Below the pieces are notes generated by a model. The model made no database searches, was not told where the DNA came from, and saw only the letters and a list, made by a program, of their open reading frames with translations. The translations under genes were made by a program, and so were the position numbers. Of a stretch of DNA of 64,000 bases, positions 54,323 to 62,816 are shown piece by piece (the first letter of the stretch is position 1; each line of letters starts with the position of its first letter). This DNA is from Sphingomonas sp. PP-CE-3G-477 (GTDB lineage: Bacteria; Pseudomonadota; Alphaproteobacteria; Sphingomonadales; Sphingomonadaceae): assembly GCF_003050745.1 (NCBI RefSeq), contig NZ_QAOF01000003.1:186001-250000 (forward strand). Reading direction: 5' to 3'.

Positions 54323-54768
54323 TCCACATCTCGGTCCAGCAATCACCGATCGATATCGCCGCCGAGATGACGCGCGCGGAAGCGGCAGGGGCGGGCGCGG
54401 TGGCGACGTTCACCGGGCTGGTGCGCGCTGACGACGGTGTGGGGACGCTCGAACTCGAACATTATCCCGGCGCGACCGAGGCCACATTGCTCAAGGTTGC
54501 CGAGGGCGCGATCGAGCGTTGGTCGCTGAGTGCCGCGATCATCGTGCACCGCGTCGGGCCGATGCATCCGGGAGAGCGGATCGTGTTCGTCGCAGCGACG
54601 GCGGCACATCGTGGCGCGGCGCTGGAGGCCTGCGTCTATTTGATCGACCGGCTGAAGACTGACGCTCCGTTCTGGAAACGCGAAACGCGTGGGGTCGAGG
54701 CTAGCTGGGTCGAAGCGCGGGATAACGATCACGCCGCCGCTGCCCGCTGGGATAAGTCGGACTCTTAG
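54319..54768 (+). CDS. moaE: Molybdopterin synthase catalytic subunit MoaE
   Basis: A 149-aa MoaE that with MoaD forms molybdopterin synthase. Conserved parts: ATFTGLVRADDG, LELEHYPGATE, IVHRVGPMHPGERIVFVA, and the C-terminal KTDAPFWKRET with the catalytic lysines. Coupled to moaD by a 4-base overlap. Other cofactor genes are not in the window. Confidence 0.94.
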   Translation: MIHISVQQSPIDIAAEMTRAEAAGAGAVATFTGLVRADDGVGTLELEHYPGATEATLLKVAEGAIERWSLSAAIIVHRVGPMHPGERIVFVAATAAHRGAALEACVYLIDRLKTDAPFWKRETRGVEASWVEARDNDHAAAARWDKSDS

Positions 54769-54795
54769 CCTCCCGCATTCGCGAGTAAACGAGAA

Positions 54796-54829
54796 GCGGG
54801 CCGCGACCTCGCTGGAGATCGCGGCCCGC
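54796..54829. terminator. Hairpin between convergent moaE and fasciclin gene
   Basis: GCGGGCCGCGA pairs with TCGCGGCCCGC (11 perfect bp) over a 12-nt loop. It sits between the two converging stops, 28 nt from moaE and 8 nt from the fasciclin gene. No T-tract, so a weak bidirectional terminator at best. Confidence 0.6.
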
Positions 54830-54836
54830 AATCGTA

Positions 54837-55448
54837 TTAGCCGAGCTTCGGGACGCTCATGCCATTGGTGAGATGAACGACACCGTTCGTCTCCTTGATG
54901 TCCGCGGTGTCGACGAACGACTTGATCCCGGCGGTATCGGTCAGCGCGATGTTGCCGTTCGCCTCGAGCGACGCGACCAGCGGCTGGCCGGCGAGCGTGG
55001 TCAGCGTGGCCTTGCCACCGCCTGCGGTGATCTGTGCCTTCAGCTGTTCCGCCGTGATCGCGCCTGCAACGACATGATACTTGATGATCGTCGCGAGCGT
55101 CGGCGACGACTCGGGCTTGAGCAGCGTGTCGAGCGCACCGGCCGGCAGGCGCGTGAACGCTTCATCGCTCGGCGCGAACAGCGTGTACGGGCCGGGGCCC
55201 GCAAGCGTCGTCTGCAACTTAGCGGCGGTCACCAGCTTGGCGAGCGTCGCGCGGTTCGGCAGCGTCGGCAGCGCGGCGGCGATCGTCGTGGTCGCGGCGG
55301 CGGCCGGCGCGGCTGGCGCGGCGGTCGTGCCCGGCGTGGTCGGGGCTGCGGTCTGCGGGGCGGCTGGTGCGGTCGTCTGAGCGGTCGCGCCGGTGGCGAG
55401 GAGCAGGCTCGATGCGGCTGCGATCATGAGGTTGGTCTTGACAGTCAT
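54837..55448 (-). CDS. Fasciclin domain secreted protein
   Basis: A 203-aa exported protein. The signal peptide ends near ATA (about 23), then an Ala/Pro/Thr linker to about 55, then one FAS1 domain with H1 box YTLFAPSDEAFTRLP and H2-like GVVHLTNGMSVPKL. FAS1 domains mediate adhesion or cell-surface contacts. A paralogue follows on the same strand. Role in this organism unknown. Confidence 0.9.
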   Translation of the reverse strand: MTVKTNLMIAAASSLLLATGATAQTTAPAAPQTAAPTTPGTTAAPAAPAAAATTTIAAALPTLPNRATLAKLVTAAKLQTTLAGPGPYTLFAPSDEAFTRLPAGALDTLLKPESSPTLATIIKYHVVAGAITAEQLKAQITAGGGKATLTTLAGQPLVASLEANGNIALTDTAGIKSFVDTADIKETNGVVHLTNGMSVPKLG

Positions 55449-55583
55449 CTGCGACTCCAGAGATTATGAATGGGACTTGCGAAACTCGAGCGAAAAAATT
55501 TGGGTAGTGTGTAAGTCCGGCTCAATCATTTTGCAGACAAAGCGTAGCATCGCTGCGATGAACCGAGCCTCACGACCTGAAAA

Positions 55584-56219
55584 CTAACTTAGTTTTGGCA
55601 CGATCACGCCGTTTACGACGTGCACGACGCCGTTCGACTGGCGGACATCTGCGGTCTCGACGTAACTCTTGTTACCGTTGACGTCGGTGAGCGCGATTAC
55701 TGCACCGACCAGTGTCGCGGTGATCGGATCGCCCTCGACCGTGGTCAAGGTCGCAGTGCCGCCACCAGCGGTGATCCGCTGGCGCAAATCGTCCGCGGTG
55801 ATGACGCCCGGTACGACGTGATACGTCAGCACCTTGGTCAACGATGCCTTGTTCTCGGGCTTCAACAGCGTGTCGACCATGCCCGGTGCGAGGCGTCCGA
55901 AGGCGTCGTTGGTCGGCGCGAATACCGTGAACGGGCCGGGGCCAGACAGCGTCCCGACGAGGCCGGCGGCCTTCACCGCGGCGACCAGCGTCGACAGGTT
56001 CGGTGCGGCCGACGCGTTGTCGACGATCGTCCGCGTCGCCATCATCGGGACGCCGCCGACGGTCGGGTTGGCGACTGCGGGCGGGCCATTCGGCACGGCG
56101 AGCGCGGGATTGGCGGGCGTGGTCGACGCACTGGCCACGTCGTCCTTCGATTTGCCACTGCATGCAGCGAGCGCCAGTGCGCTCGTGATCAGCAGTAGCG
56201 GAAGCGTCTTCGACATCAT
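55584..56219 (-). CDS. Fasciclin domain lipoprotein
   Basis: A 211-aa lipoprotein with lipobox LAAC (acylated Cys near 20), a Ser/Pro-rich linker and one FAS1 domain, with FTVFAPTNDAFGRLA and GVVHVVNGVIVPKL. About half its FAS1 residues match the neighbouring secreted paralogue, including ITADDLRQRITAGGGTATL versus ITAEQLKAQITAGGGKATL, which argues for tandem duplication. GGAG 5 nt before the ATG at 56219. One is soluble and one membrane-anchored, so they may have diverged in localisation. Confidence 0.88.
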   Translation of the reverse strand: MMSKTLPLLLITSALALAACSGKSKDDVASASTTPANPALAVPNGPPAVANPTVGGVPMMATRTIVDNASAAPNLSTLVAAVKAAGLVGTLSGPGPFTVFAPTNDAFGRLAPGMVDTLLKPENKASLTKVLTYHVVPGVITADDLRQRITAGGGTATLTTVEGDPITATLVGAVIALTDVNGNKSYVETADVRQSNGVVHVVNGVIVPKLS

Positions 56220-56306
56220 CGGGTCTCCAGCGGGAACTCGCGAACCATACGATCGAACGCGGAGTTGGTTGCGCATCCGTGCCAATCCCGCGCCGAGCGG
56301 AGCCGA

Positions 56307-57209
56307 TTACTGAACGTCGGCCAGCGCCTTCGCCATCAATCGGAAATCCTTTTCACGCGGGCTCGCACGGCGCCATACGAGCGCGATCTTGCGTACCGCA
56401 TTGATCTCGTCGAGCGGGCGGGCGGTGATGTTGGTGTTGTCGAGGATGCCGGCCTTCAGCGCCATTTCCGGCAGCATCGTGATACCGAGCCCGTTGTCGA
56501 CCATTTGCACGATCGTGTGCAGCGACGTGCCGAGCATCGTCGCCTCCGCGCGCAATTCGGGCCGGTTGCACGCGCCGAGCGCATGATCCTTCAGGCAGTG
56601 TCCGTCCTCGAGCAGAAGCAGTCGCGTCTCGTCGATCGCCGACGCCGGGATCGCGGGTAAGGCGGTCGGCTCCTCGCCCGAAGGATACGCCACGAACAAG
56701 CGATCCTCGAACAGCGTCTCGAACGTCACCTCGCCACATGCATATGGGAGCGCGAGGAGCACGCAGTCGGTGCGGCCGTTGTGCAACCCCTCGCACGCCG
56801 GGCCGCTCGGTTCCTCGCGCAGGAACAGCTTGAGGTCGGGATAGTCCTTCCGCAACCGCGGCAGGATCCTTGGCAGCATGAACGGCGCGATCGTCGGGAT
56901 GACGCTCATCCGCATGTCGCCCGACAAGGGTTGGCCGGCGGCGCGCGCCATGTCGCCCAGTTCCTCCGCCTCGCGCAGCACACGCCGCGCCTTGTCGGCG
57001 ATCCCGTCGCCCAGCGGCGTGAACCGCACGACTCGCCGGGTGCGCTCGACTAGGACCACGCCGATCAGTGTTTCCAGCTCGCGCAGGCCCGCCGACAGCG
57101 TAGATTGCGTCACGAAACACGCCTCCGCGGCGCGTCCGAAATGGCCGTGGTCCTTCAGCGCAACCAAATATTGCAACTGTTTCAACGTGGGTAGGTAGGT
57201 CGCAGCCAT
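56307..57209 (-). CDS. oxyR: Hydrogen peroxide-sensing regulator OxyR
   Basis: A 300-aa LysR regulator. HTH: FGRAAEACFVTQSTLSAGLREL near 24-45. The sensor cysteines are Cys205 in EDGHCLKDHALGAC and Cys214, nine residues apart as in E. coli Cys199 and Cys208. It is divergent from ahpC, with a palindromic site 9 nt before its start that probably serves both autorepression and ahpC activation. Confidence 0.94.
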   Translation of the reverse strand: MAATYLPTLKQLQYLVALKDHGHFGRAAEACFVTQSTLSAGLRELETLIGVVLVERTRRVVRFTPLGDGIADKARRVLREAEELGDMARAAGQPLSGDMRMSVIPTIAPFMLPRILPRLRKDYPDLKLFLREEPSGPACEGLHNGRTDCVLLALPYACGEVTFETLFEDRLFVAYPSGEEPTALPAIPASAIDETRLLLLEDGHCLKDHALGACNRPELRAEATMLGTSLHTIVQMVDNGLGITMLPEMALKAGILDNTNITARPLDEINAVRKIALVWRRASPREKDFRLMAKALADVQ

Positions 57210-57218
57210 TAATCGCCT

Positions 57219-57243
57219 CTATCGATCATCAGATGATAAATAG
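57219..57243. promoter_or_regulatory. Probable OxyR/LysR binding site
   Basis: CTAT-CG-ATCATC-A-GATGAT-AA-ATAG: 25-bp near-perfect palindrome (10 of 12 arm positions pair) in the oxyR-ahpC intergenic region. CTAT/ATAG ends and 4-bp spacing fit the ATAG-CTAT elements of OxyR sites. Confidence 0.7.
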
Positions 57244-57357
57244 AGCGTTGGATCGATTACACCAGCCCCCATATACCGCATCGCACAACGACCGAGCGGG
57301 CCAACCGCTGCCTTTGAGGATGCCTGGAGCCAAGTTTATTTCCAGGAGGCTTCCATC

Positions 57358-57903
57358 ATGTTGACCATCGGCGACCAGTTCCCATCGATGACCATTCCCG
57401 TCCAGCAGGGCACCGCAGCGCTGCCCGCCGGCGAGACGCTCGACCTGACGACGGCATATCCCGGCAAGTGGAAGGTGCTGTTCTACTGGCCGAAGGACTT
57501 CACGTTCGTGTGCCCGACCGAGATCGTCGGCTACAGCGACATCCGCGGCGATTTCGAGGACCGCGACGCCGTGCTGATCGGCGCGTCGACCGACACCGCG
57601 CACGTCCACCTCGCGTGGCGCAAGTCGGACGCGGACCTTGCCGCCGCGGACTTCCCGTGGCTCGCGGATAACGGCGCGAAGCTCGCCGACGCGCTCGGCA
57701 TCGTCGACAAGAACGAGCATGTCGCGTTCCGTGCGACGTTCATCATCGATCCGGACAACGTCATCCAGGCGGTCCAGGTCAACGGCCTGAACGTCGGCCG
57801 CAACCCCGCCGAGACGCTTCGCGTGCTCGACGCGCTGCAGACCGACGAGCTCTGCCCGTGCAACTGGAACAAGGGCGACGACGTCCTCCAGCTCGCTGCG
57901 TAA
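57358..57903 (+). CDS. ahpC: Alkyl hydroperoxide reductase AhpC-type peroxiredoxin
   Basis: A 181-aa 2-Cys peroxiredoxin. Peroxidatic Cys52 lies in FTFVCPTE; the resolving cysteines sit in the C-terminal DELCPCNW (Cys166 and Cys168), the pattern of AhpCs reduced by AhpD rather than AhpF. A perfect AGGAGG ribosome binding site precedes the ATG at 57358. ahpD follows. It is under the predicted OxyR site and divergent from oxyR. Confidence 0.94.
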   Translation: MLTIGDQFPSMTIPVQQGTAALPAGETLDLTTAYPGKWKVLFYWPKDFTFVCPTEIVGYSDIRGDFEDRDAVLIGASTDTAHVHLAWRKSDADLAAADFPWLADNGAKLADALGIVDKNEHVAFRATFIIDPDNVIQAVQVNGLNVGRNPAETLRVLDALQTDELCPCNWNKGDDVLQLAA

Positions 57904-57907
57904 CTAA

Positions 57908-58028
57908 AACTCCCCTCCCGTTCACGGGAGGGGTTGGGGGAGGGCGTGTCCATACGGGCCGCCCTCTCTTTTTGTCTCCAGTCCCTCCCCCGCCCCCTCC
58001 CGCAGGCCGAAGGGGAGCAGAAGGAATT
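57908..58028. repeat. Twin palindromic repeat, family E, carrying a ribosome binding site
   Basis: CTCCCCTCCCGTTCACGGGAGGGG and an inverted partner near 57982-58016 between ahpC and ahpD. The right unit ends in GGGGAGCAGAAGGAATT (58012-58028), whose AAGGA is 6 nt before the ahpD ATG. Identical to the sequence before sufA. Confidence 0.8.
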
Positions 58029-58031
58029 ATC

Positions 58032-58550
58032 ATGTCGCTCAAGGAATTCGCCGGGACGCTGCCCGATTACGCCAAGGACATCCGCCTCAACGTCGGCTCG
58101 CTGCTGAACGAGACGCATCTGACCGACCAGCGCAAATACGGCCTGCTGCTCACCTGTGCCCACGGCTCGGGCTACAAACCGCTGGTCGAAGCCGCCGAGG
58201 CCGAATGCGCGCCGAAGCTCTCGCCCGAGGCCGCGAACGCAGCACGCGCAGCGGCCGCGGTGATGGCGATGAACAACGTCTATTACCGCTTCACGCACCT
58301 CGCCGGGAACCAGGAATACCGCAACATGCCCGCCAAGCTGCGGATGAACGTGATCGGCCAGCCCGGCATCGACAAGGTCGATTTCGAGCTCTTCAGCCTT
58401 GCAGTGTCGGCGATGAACGGCTGCGGCATGTGCATCGACAGCCATGAGCAGATTTTAAAGAAGGCCGGCGTTACGGCGGAGGCGATCCAGACATCGGTGC
58501 GGATCGGCGCGGTGATGGCGGCGGTTGCGACGGTTCACGCGACGCTTTGA
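58032..58550 (+). CDS. ahpD: Alkyl hydroperoxidase AhpD
   Basis: A 172-aa carboxymuconolactone decarboxylase-like protein that reduces AhpC via a CxxC site: NGCGMCIDSHE with Cys131, Cys134 and the proton-relay His138. Such AhpC/AhpD pairs, first studied in Mycobacterium, use lipoamide rather than AhpF. Its ribosome binding site lies in the preceding repeat. Confidence 0.94.
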   Translation: MSLKEFAGTLPDYAKDIRLNVGSLLNETHLTDQRKYGLLLTCAHGSGYKPLVEAAEAECAPKLSPEAANAARAAAAVMAMNNVYYRFTHLAGNQEYRNMPAKLRMNVIGQPGIDKVDFELFSLAVSAMNGCGMCIDSHEQILKKAGVTAEAIQTSVRIGAVMAAVATVHATL

Positions 58551-58557
58551 TCTTCTG

Positions 58558-58665
58558 TTCCCCTCCCGCTTGCGGGAGGGGTTAGGGGAGGGGCTGGCCT
58601 CAAGCACGACGCCGTGTTTGGCACGCCCCTCCCCCGACCCCTCCCGCAAGCGGGAGGGGAGTTCG
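58558..58665. repeat. Twin palindromic repeat, family E
   Basis: CCCCTCCCGCTTGCGGGAGGGG units at both ends, about 60 nt apart, between convergent ahpD and the TauE permease. Unlike the other two copies, no AAGGA follows. Confidence 0.85.
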
Positions 58666-58666
58666 G

Positions 58667-59434
58667 TCAGTGCCAGATCGCGCGGTAGAGGCCGAACAGG
58701 CTGGTGATCGTCAGGATCACGCCGACCAGCACCATCAGCGTCTTCGCCGGCACGCGCTTCGCCAGCATTGCCCCGAAAGGTGCGGCCAGCACGCCGCCAA
58801 TCAGCAGCCCCACCGTGGCCTGCGTGAATGCCGCCCAGCCAAGCTGCGTGATGAACGTCGCCGAGATCGTCGCGGTCAGGAAGAACTCCGCGGTGTTGAC
58901 CGTCCCGATCGTGGTGCGGGGCGATGCGCCCTGCACCAGCAGGTTCGACGTCACGACCGGCCCCCAGCCGCCCCCACCCGCCGCATCGAGAAACCCGCCG
59001 ACCAGCCCGAGCGGCTCGACGATCTTCGGCTCCTTCTGTTTCGGCGGATAACGAAGCCCGCGGTAAAGCAGATACACGCCGATCGACGTCAGATACGCGA
59101 GGATGAACGGTTTCGCCGTGCTCGCGTCGATGTTCGACAGCACGTACGCACCCAGCACGCCGCCGATCACGCCCGGGATCATCAACCGCAGGAACAGCGT
59201 CCAGTTGACGTTCTTGTGCAGCACATGGCTGATCCCCGACACCGCGGTGGTGAAGGTCTCGACGGTATGCACGCCCGCCGACGCCGCGGCCGGCGGCACG
59301 CCGACCCACAGCAGCAACGTGTTCGAAATCACCCCGAACGCCATCCCCAGCGCGCCATCGACGATCTGCGCGGCGAACCCGACCAGGATGAACGGCAACA
59401 GCGTCTCGAAGCTCAAGGTCGTCAGGTCGAACAT
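58667..59434 (-). CDS. Sulfite exporter TauE/SafE family permease
   Basis: A 255-aa membrane protein with about 8 helices. It begins MFDLTTLSFETLLPFILVGF and has QIVDGALGMAFGV and GGFLDAAGGGGWGP, the twin signatures of the family. GAGGGG 6 nt before the ATG at 59434 supports this start; two more ATGs lie upstream. Members export or import sulfonates and sulfite or other anions. cysE, divergent, hints at sulfur metabolism. Confidence 0.9.
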   Translation of the reverse strand: MFDLTTLSFETLLPFILVGFAAQIVDGALGMAFGVISNTLLLWVGVPPAAASAGVHTVETFTTAVSGISHVLHKNVNWTLFLRLMIPGVIGGVLGAYVLSNIDASTAKPFILAYLTSIGVYLLYRGLRYPPKQKEPKIVEPLGLVGGFLDAAGGGGWGPVVTSNLLVQGASPRTTIGTVNTAEFFLTATISATFITQLGWAAFTQATVGLLIGGVLAAPFGAMLAKRVPAKTLMVLVGVILTITSLFGLYRAIWH

Positions 59435-59595
59435 CGGCATCCCCTCAATATCGTGCGCAGAGTGCAACGCGCGGGCTTATCCCACAACAAAGATAGGCTT
59501 TACCCCGATCCCAATGGGCTGAGACGGCCATGCGCGCGGTTCTGGAAATCGGTCGTTCGATACCCTAGATACGGAAATCGCGAAGGGGACTGCGG

Positions 59596-60288
59596 ATGTC
59601 GAGCGGATTACTGGCCTATCTGGATTCGATCCGCGCCCGCGATCCCGCACCGCATTCGCGCGCCGAAATCATGCTGTATCCCGGCGTCTGGGCGCTCGGC
59701 TATCACCGGATCGCGCATCGCCTGTACAAGGCGAAGCTCTATTTCCTCGCGCGCTGCGTCAATCACTGGTCGCGCTTCACGACGGCGATCGACATCCATC
59801 CCGGCGCGACGATCGGCCGCAATTTCTTCATCGACCACGGCTTCGTGGTGATCGGCGAGACCGCGGAGATCGGCGACGACGTGACGATCTACCAGTGCGT
59901 CACGCTCGGCGGCACCAGCCCCGACAATGGCGTGCAGGGCAAGCGCCACCCGACTATCTCCGACGGCGCGATCATCGGCTCTGGCGCTCAGGTGCTGGGC
60001 CCGATCACGCTCGGCAAGCGCTCTCGCGTCGGCGCCAATGCCGTCGTCACGCGCGACGTCCCGGCGGGCACGACGGTGGTCGGCATCCCCGCCCGCGCAA
60101 CGACGATCGAGGGCGGCAACGCGCCCGAGGTGCCGCGCTTCGTGCCTTACGGGACGCCGTGCAGCGAGATGTTCGATCCCGCCACGCAGAAGATGGAGAT
60201 CATGAGGTGCGAGCTGGAGACGATGCGCAAGCGGCTCGACGCGCTGCTCGCCGATGAGCATCCAGAGGACCGTCGCGACCGCGCATGA
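59596..60288 (+). CDS. cysE: Serine O-acetyltransferase CysE
   Basis: A 230-aa enzyme that makes O-acetylserine for cysteine synthesis. The left-handed beta-helix of hexapeptide repeats is clear ([19 protein letters not shown] and [19 protein letters not shown]), with catalytic His in FIDHG. The short N-terminal helical part matches the EpsC/CysE short type. GAAGGGG precedes the ATG. Confidence 0.93.
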   Translation: MSSGLLAYLDSIRARDPAPHSRAEIMLYPGVWALGYHRIAHRLYKAKLYFLARCVNHWSRFTTAIDIHPGATIGRNFFIDHGFVVIGETAEIGDDVTIYQCVTLGGTSPDNGVQGKRHPTISDGAIIGSGAQVLGPITLGKRSRVGANAVVTRDVPAGTTVVGIPARATTIEGGNAPEVPRFVPYGTPCSEMFDPATQKMEIMRCELETMRKRLDALLADEHPEDRRDRA

Positions 60289-60301
60289 TGGTGGATAACT
60301 G

Positions 60302-60640
60302 ATGGGCGTCGTTCCTTTTCCCACACCGTCCAAGGCGACGCAGGTCGGCTTCGAACGCCTCGAACTGAACCGTATCCTCGATCTCTACGGCCGGATGGTC
60401 GCAGCGGGCCACTGGCGCGACTATGCGATCGATCTCGGCAAGGATGCCGCGGTCTTCGCCGCCTTCCGCCGCGCCGCGGAACGGCCGGAGTTCAGGATCG
60501 AGAAACGCCCGTCGCTACGTAACAAGCAGGGCATGTGGGCGCTGATCGGCGAGGCCGGCGCGGTGGTGAAGCGCGGCCATGAACTCGGGCCTGTGCTGGC
60601 GCCAGTCGAGCGGCGGTTCATGAAGCTGGTCGAGGACTAA
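60302..60640 (+). CDS. DUF2794 domain protein
   Basis: A 112-aa conserved alphaproteobacterial protein: VGFERLELNRILDLYGRMVAAGHWRDYAID (quoted in halves: up to LDLYG and from RMVA), DAAVFAAFRRAAERPEFRIEK and MWALIGEAGAVVKRG are diagnostic of DUF2794. Biochemical role unknown. It follows cysE by 13 nt and is probably co-transcribed. Confidence 0.9.
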   Translation: MGVVPFPTPSKATQVGFERLELNRILDLYGRMVAAGHWRDYAIDLGKDAAVFAAFRRAAERPEFRIEKRPSLRNKQGMWALIGEAGAVVKRGHELGPVLAPVERRFMKLVED

Positions 60641-60654
60641 GGCGAGAATTCCTG

Positions 60655-60785
60655 ATCCTCCCCCGCAAGGGGGAGGTGGCAGGCGCTTGCCTGACGGAGG
60701 GGGAGGAAAGGGCAACTTCTGTTCCGTGTCCTCCCCCTCCGTCACCTTCGGCGACACCTCCCCCTGGCGGGGGAGGATCGATAGG
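60655..60785. repeat. Twin palindromic repeat, family D
   Basis: CCTCCCCCGCAAGGGGGAGGTGGC and inverted CACCTCCCCCTGGCGGGGGAGGA units around a purine-rich centre, between convergent genes. It resembles the pyrD-ggt copy. Confidence 0.85.
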
Positions 60786-60786
60786 G

Positions 60787-62091
60787 TCACACCAATACTG
60801 GCGCGGTCTCGCGGTCCGCTTCGCCGAACACCCGCAGATACCGTGCGATCTCCGCGGGTTCGCCGGTCGCCTTTGCCGGATTGTCGGACAGTTTTACCGC
60901 CGGGCGGCCATTCGCAGCGATCACCTTGCAGACCAGCGAGATCGGCTCCAGCGCGGCCGCCCCATCGGGATCGCATCCGCGGAAGTCGTTGGTCAGGTTG
61001 GTCCCCCAGCCGAAGCTCATCCGCACCCGCCCGTGGAAATGGCGATACGTCTGCTCGATCGTGTCGATGTCCATCCCGTCGGAGAAGATCAGCAGCTTGG
61101 TCTTGGGATCGACGCCCTGTTCCTCCCACCAGCGGATGATCTGCTCGCCGCCCGCGATCGGCGGCGCGCTATCGGGACGGAAGCCGGTCCACTCCGCCAG
61201 CCAGTGCGGCGCGTTGCGCAGGAACGCAGTTGTCCCGAACGCGTCGGGGAGGGCGATCAGCAGATTTCCGTTATAATGTTGCCGCCAATGCTCGAGCACG
61301 CGGTACGGTGCCTCGGCAAGCTCGGCGTCGTTGTTTGCCAGCGCGGCGGTCACCATCGGCAGTTCGTGCGCGTTCGTCCCGATCGCTTCGAGGTCCGCAT
61401 CCATCGCGAGCAGCACGTTGGAGGTGCCGATGAACCGGTCGCCGAGCCCTTCCTTCAACGCCTCTACGCACCAGCGCTGCCACAGGAACCCGTGCCGTCG
61501 CCGCGTGCCGAAATCCGACAGCACGAGGTCGGGCAACTCGCGCAGCCGCTCGACCTTCTCCCACAGCTTGGCCTTGGCGCGCGCATAGACGATGTCGAGC
61601 GCGAACCGGCCGCGATCGCGCAGGGCGGCACGCGACTTCAGCTCGTTGATGATCGTCAGCGCGGGGATCTCCCACATCGTCGTGTGAGTCCACGGCCCCT
61701 CGAAATGCAGCTCATACTGCCCGTCGACTTTCCGCAGGTCGTAGGCAGGCAGCTGGAACTCGGCGAGCCAGGCGAGGAACTCCGGGCCGAACATCTTCTG
61801 CCTGCCGTAGAAGCTGTTGCCCGCCAGCCAGATCAGCTCCTTCTTCGCGAACCGCAGCGTCCGCGCATGATCGAGCTGCGCGCGCAGTTCGGCTTCATCG
61901 ACGATCTCCGCCAGCCGCACGGTCTTGCTTCGGTTGATGAGCGCGAAGGTGGCGCTGACGTCGGGATAGACCTGCCGGATCATCTGCAACATCAACAGCT
62001 TGTAGAAATCGGTATCCAGCAGGCTGCGCACGATCGGATCGAGCCGGAAATTGTGATTGTACGTCCGGGTGGCGATATCGGTCACGGCCAT
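60787..62091 (-). CDS. pncB: Nicotinate phosphoribosyltransferase
   Basis: A 434-aa NAPRTase turning nicotinate and PRPP into nicotinate mononucleotide in NAD salvage. Family blocks: [15 protein letters not shown] near the N-terminus, RTKHR-like [27 protein letters not shown] with the catalytic His, GTSNVLLA and the C-terminal [10 protein letters not shown]. The start at 62091 is conventional. A nicotinamidase-like gene is divergent, consistent with a two-step pathway. Confidence 0.95.
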   Translation of the reverse strand: MAVTDIATRTYNHNFRLDPIVRSLLDTDFYKLLMLQMIRQVYPDVSATFALINRSKTVRLAEIVDEAELRAQLDHARTLRFAKKELIWLAGNSFYGRQKMFGPEFLAWLAEFQLPAYDLRKVDGQYELHFEGPWTHTTMWEIPALTIINELKSRAALRDRGRFALDIVYARAKAKLWEKVERLRELPDLVLSDFGTRRRHGFLWQRWCVEALKEGLGDRFIGTSNVLLAMDADLEAIGTNAHELPMVTAALANNDAELAEAPYRVLEHWRQHYNGNLLIALPDAFGTTAFLRNAPHWLAEWTGFRPDSAPPIAGGEQIIRWWEEQGVDPKTKLLIFSDGMDIDTIEQTYRHFHGRVRMSFGWGTNLTNDFRGCDPDGAAALEPISLVCKVIAANGRPAVKLSDNPAKATGEPAEIARYLRVFGEADRETAPVLV

Positions 62092-62172
62092 GCGCGTGGG
62101 CTCCTGCGTTGTTGCGGTGCGGGTGTCCGAGAAGACGCGTTTGTGTCAAGCAGCGGGCAAAGGAGACGGGCG

Positions 62173-62760
62173 ATGGCGCGGTTCGTGGTCGTGGTGGATA
62201 CGCAATGGGATTTCATGGCGGAGGGCGGCGCGCTGAGCGTGGCGGGGGCCGATGCACTGGTCGCGCCGATGCAGGCGTGGCTGTCGGCGCTGCCCGCTGC
62301 CGACACTGCGGGTGTCCTCTTCACCTTCGATACGCATTTCCGCGAGACCTACGCTGCCTCGCCCGAGGCGGCGATGTTCCCGATCCACTGCGTGCGGGGC
62401 ACGAAAGGGTGGGGCAACATGCTCGACGTCGCGCTGGTCGATCCGGCGATCCCGGCGTGGCGGATCGAAAAGGGCGTGTTCGACATGTGGGCCGAGCCAG
62501 GGCTGGCGATCGAGGACGCGCGCGATGCGAGCAAGCCGACGATCCTGCGCGAAGACTTCTTCACCGCGTTGGCCGCGGACGGCGTCACCGACGTCACGGT
62601 GATCGGCGTCGCGGCGGACTACTGCGTCCGCTGGGCGGTCGAAGGCCTGATCGCGCGGGGCTTCACGGTGACTGTCCCGGCAGGGCTGACGCGCGGGATC
62701 GAACGGCAGATCGACGTGGTTGCCGCGGAAGATTTCGCGGGCAAGGCACGCGTCGTCTGA
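62173..62760 (+). CDS. Nicotinamidase-like cysteine hydrolase (isochorismatase family)
   Basis: A 195-aa hydrolase with the Asp9-Lys100-Cys151 catalytic triad (VVVVDTQWDF, RIEKGVFD, AADYCVRW). Metal-binding FDTHF and the IHCVRGTKGW segment agree with nicotinamidases of the PncA type. AAAGGAG before the ATG at 62173. Divergent from pncB, so deamidation of nicotinamide to nicotinate is the best inference. Confidence 0.88.
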   Translation: MARFVVVVDTQWDFMAEGGALSVAGADALVAPMQAWLSALPAADTAGVLFTFDTHFRETYAASPEAAMFPIHCVRGTKGWGNMLDVALVDPAIPAWRIEKGVFDMWAEPGLAIEDARDASKPTILREDFFTALAADGVTDVTVIGVAADYCVRWAVEGLIARGFTVTVPAGLTRGIERQIDVVAAEDFAGKARVV

Positions 62761-62780
62761 CTTGACGTATCGCTGGACGG

Positions 62781-62808
62781 ACGATCCTCGCCTTGGCGGG
62801 GAGGATCG
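62781..62808. repeat. Half copy of palindromic repeat family D
   Basis: CGATCCTCGCCTTGGCGGGGAGGATCGG: a 28-nt imperfect palindrome between convergent stops. Confidence 0.65.
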
Positions 62809-62816
62809 GCGAGCGC

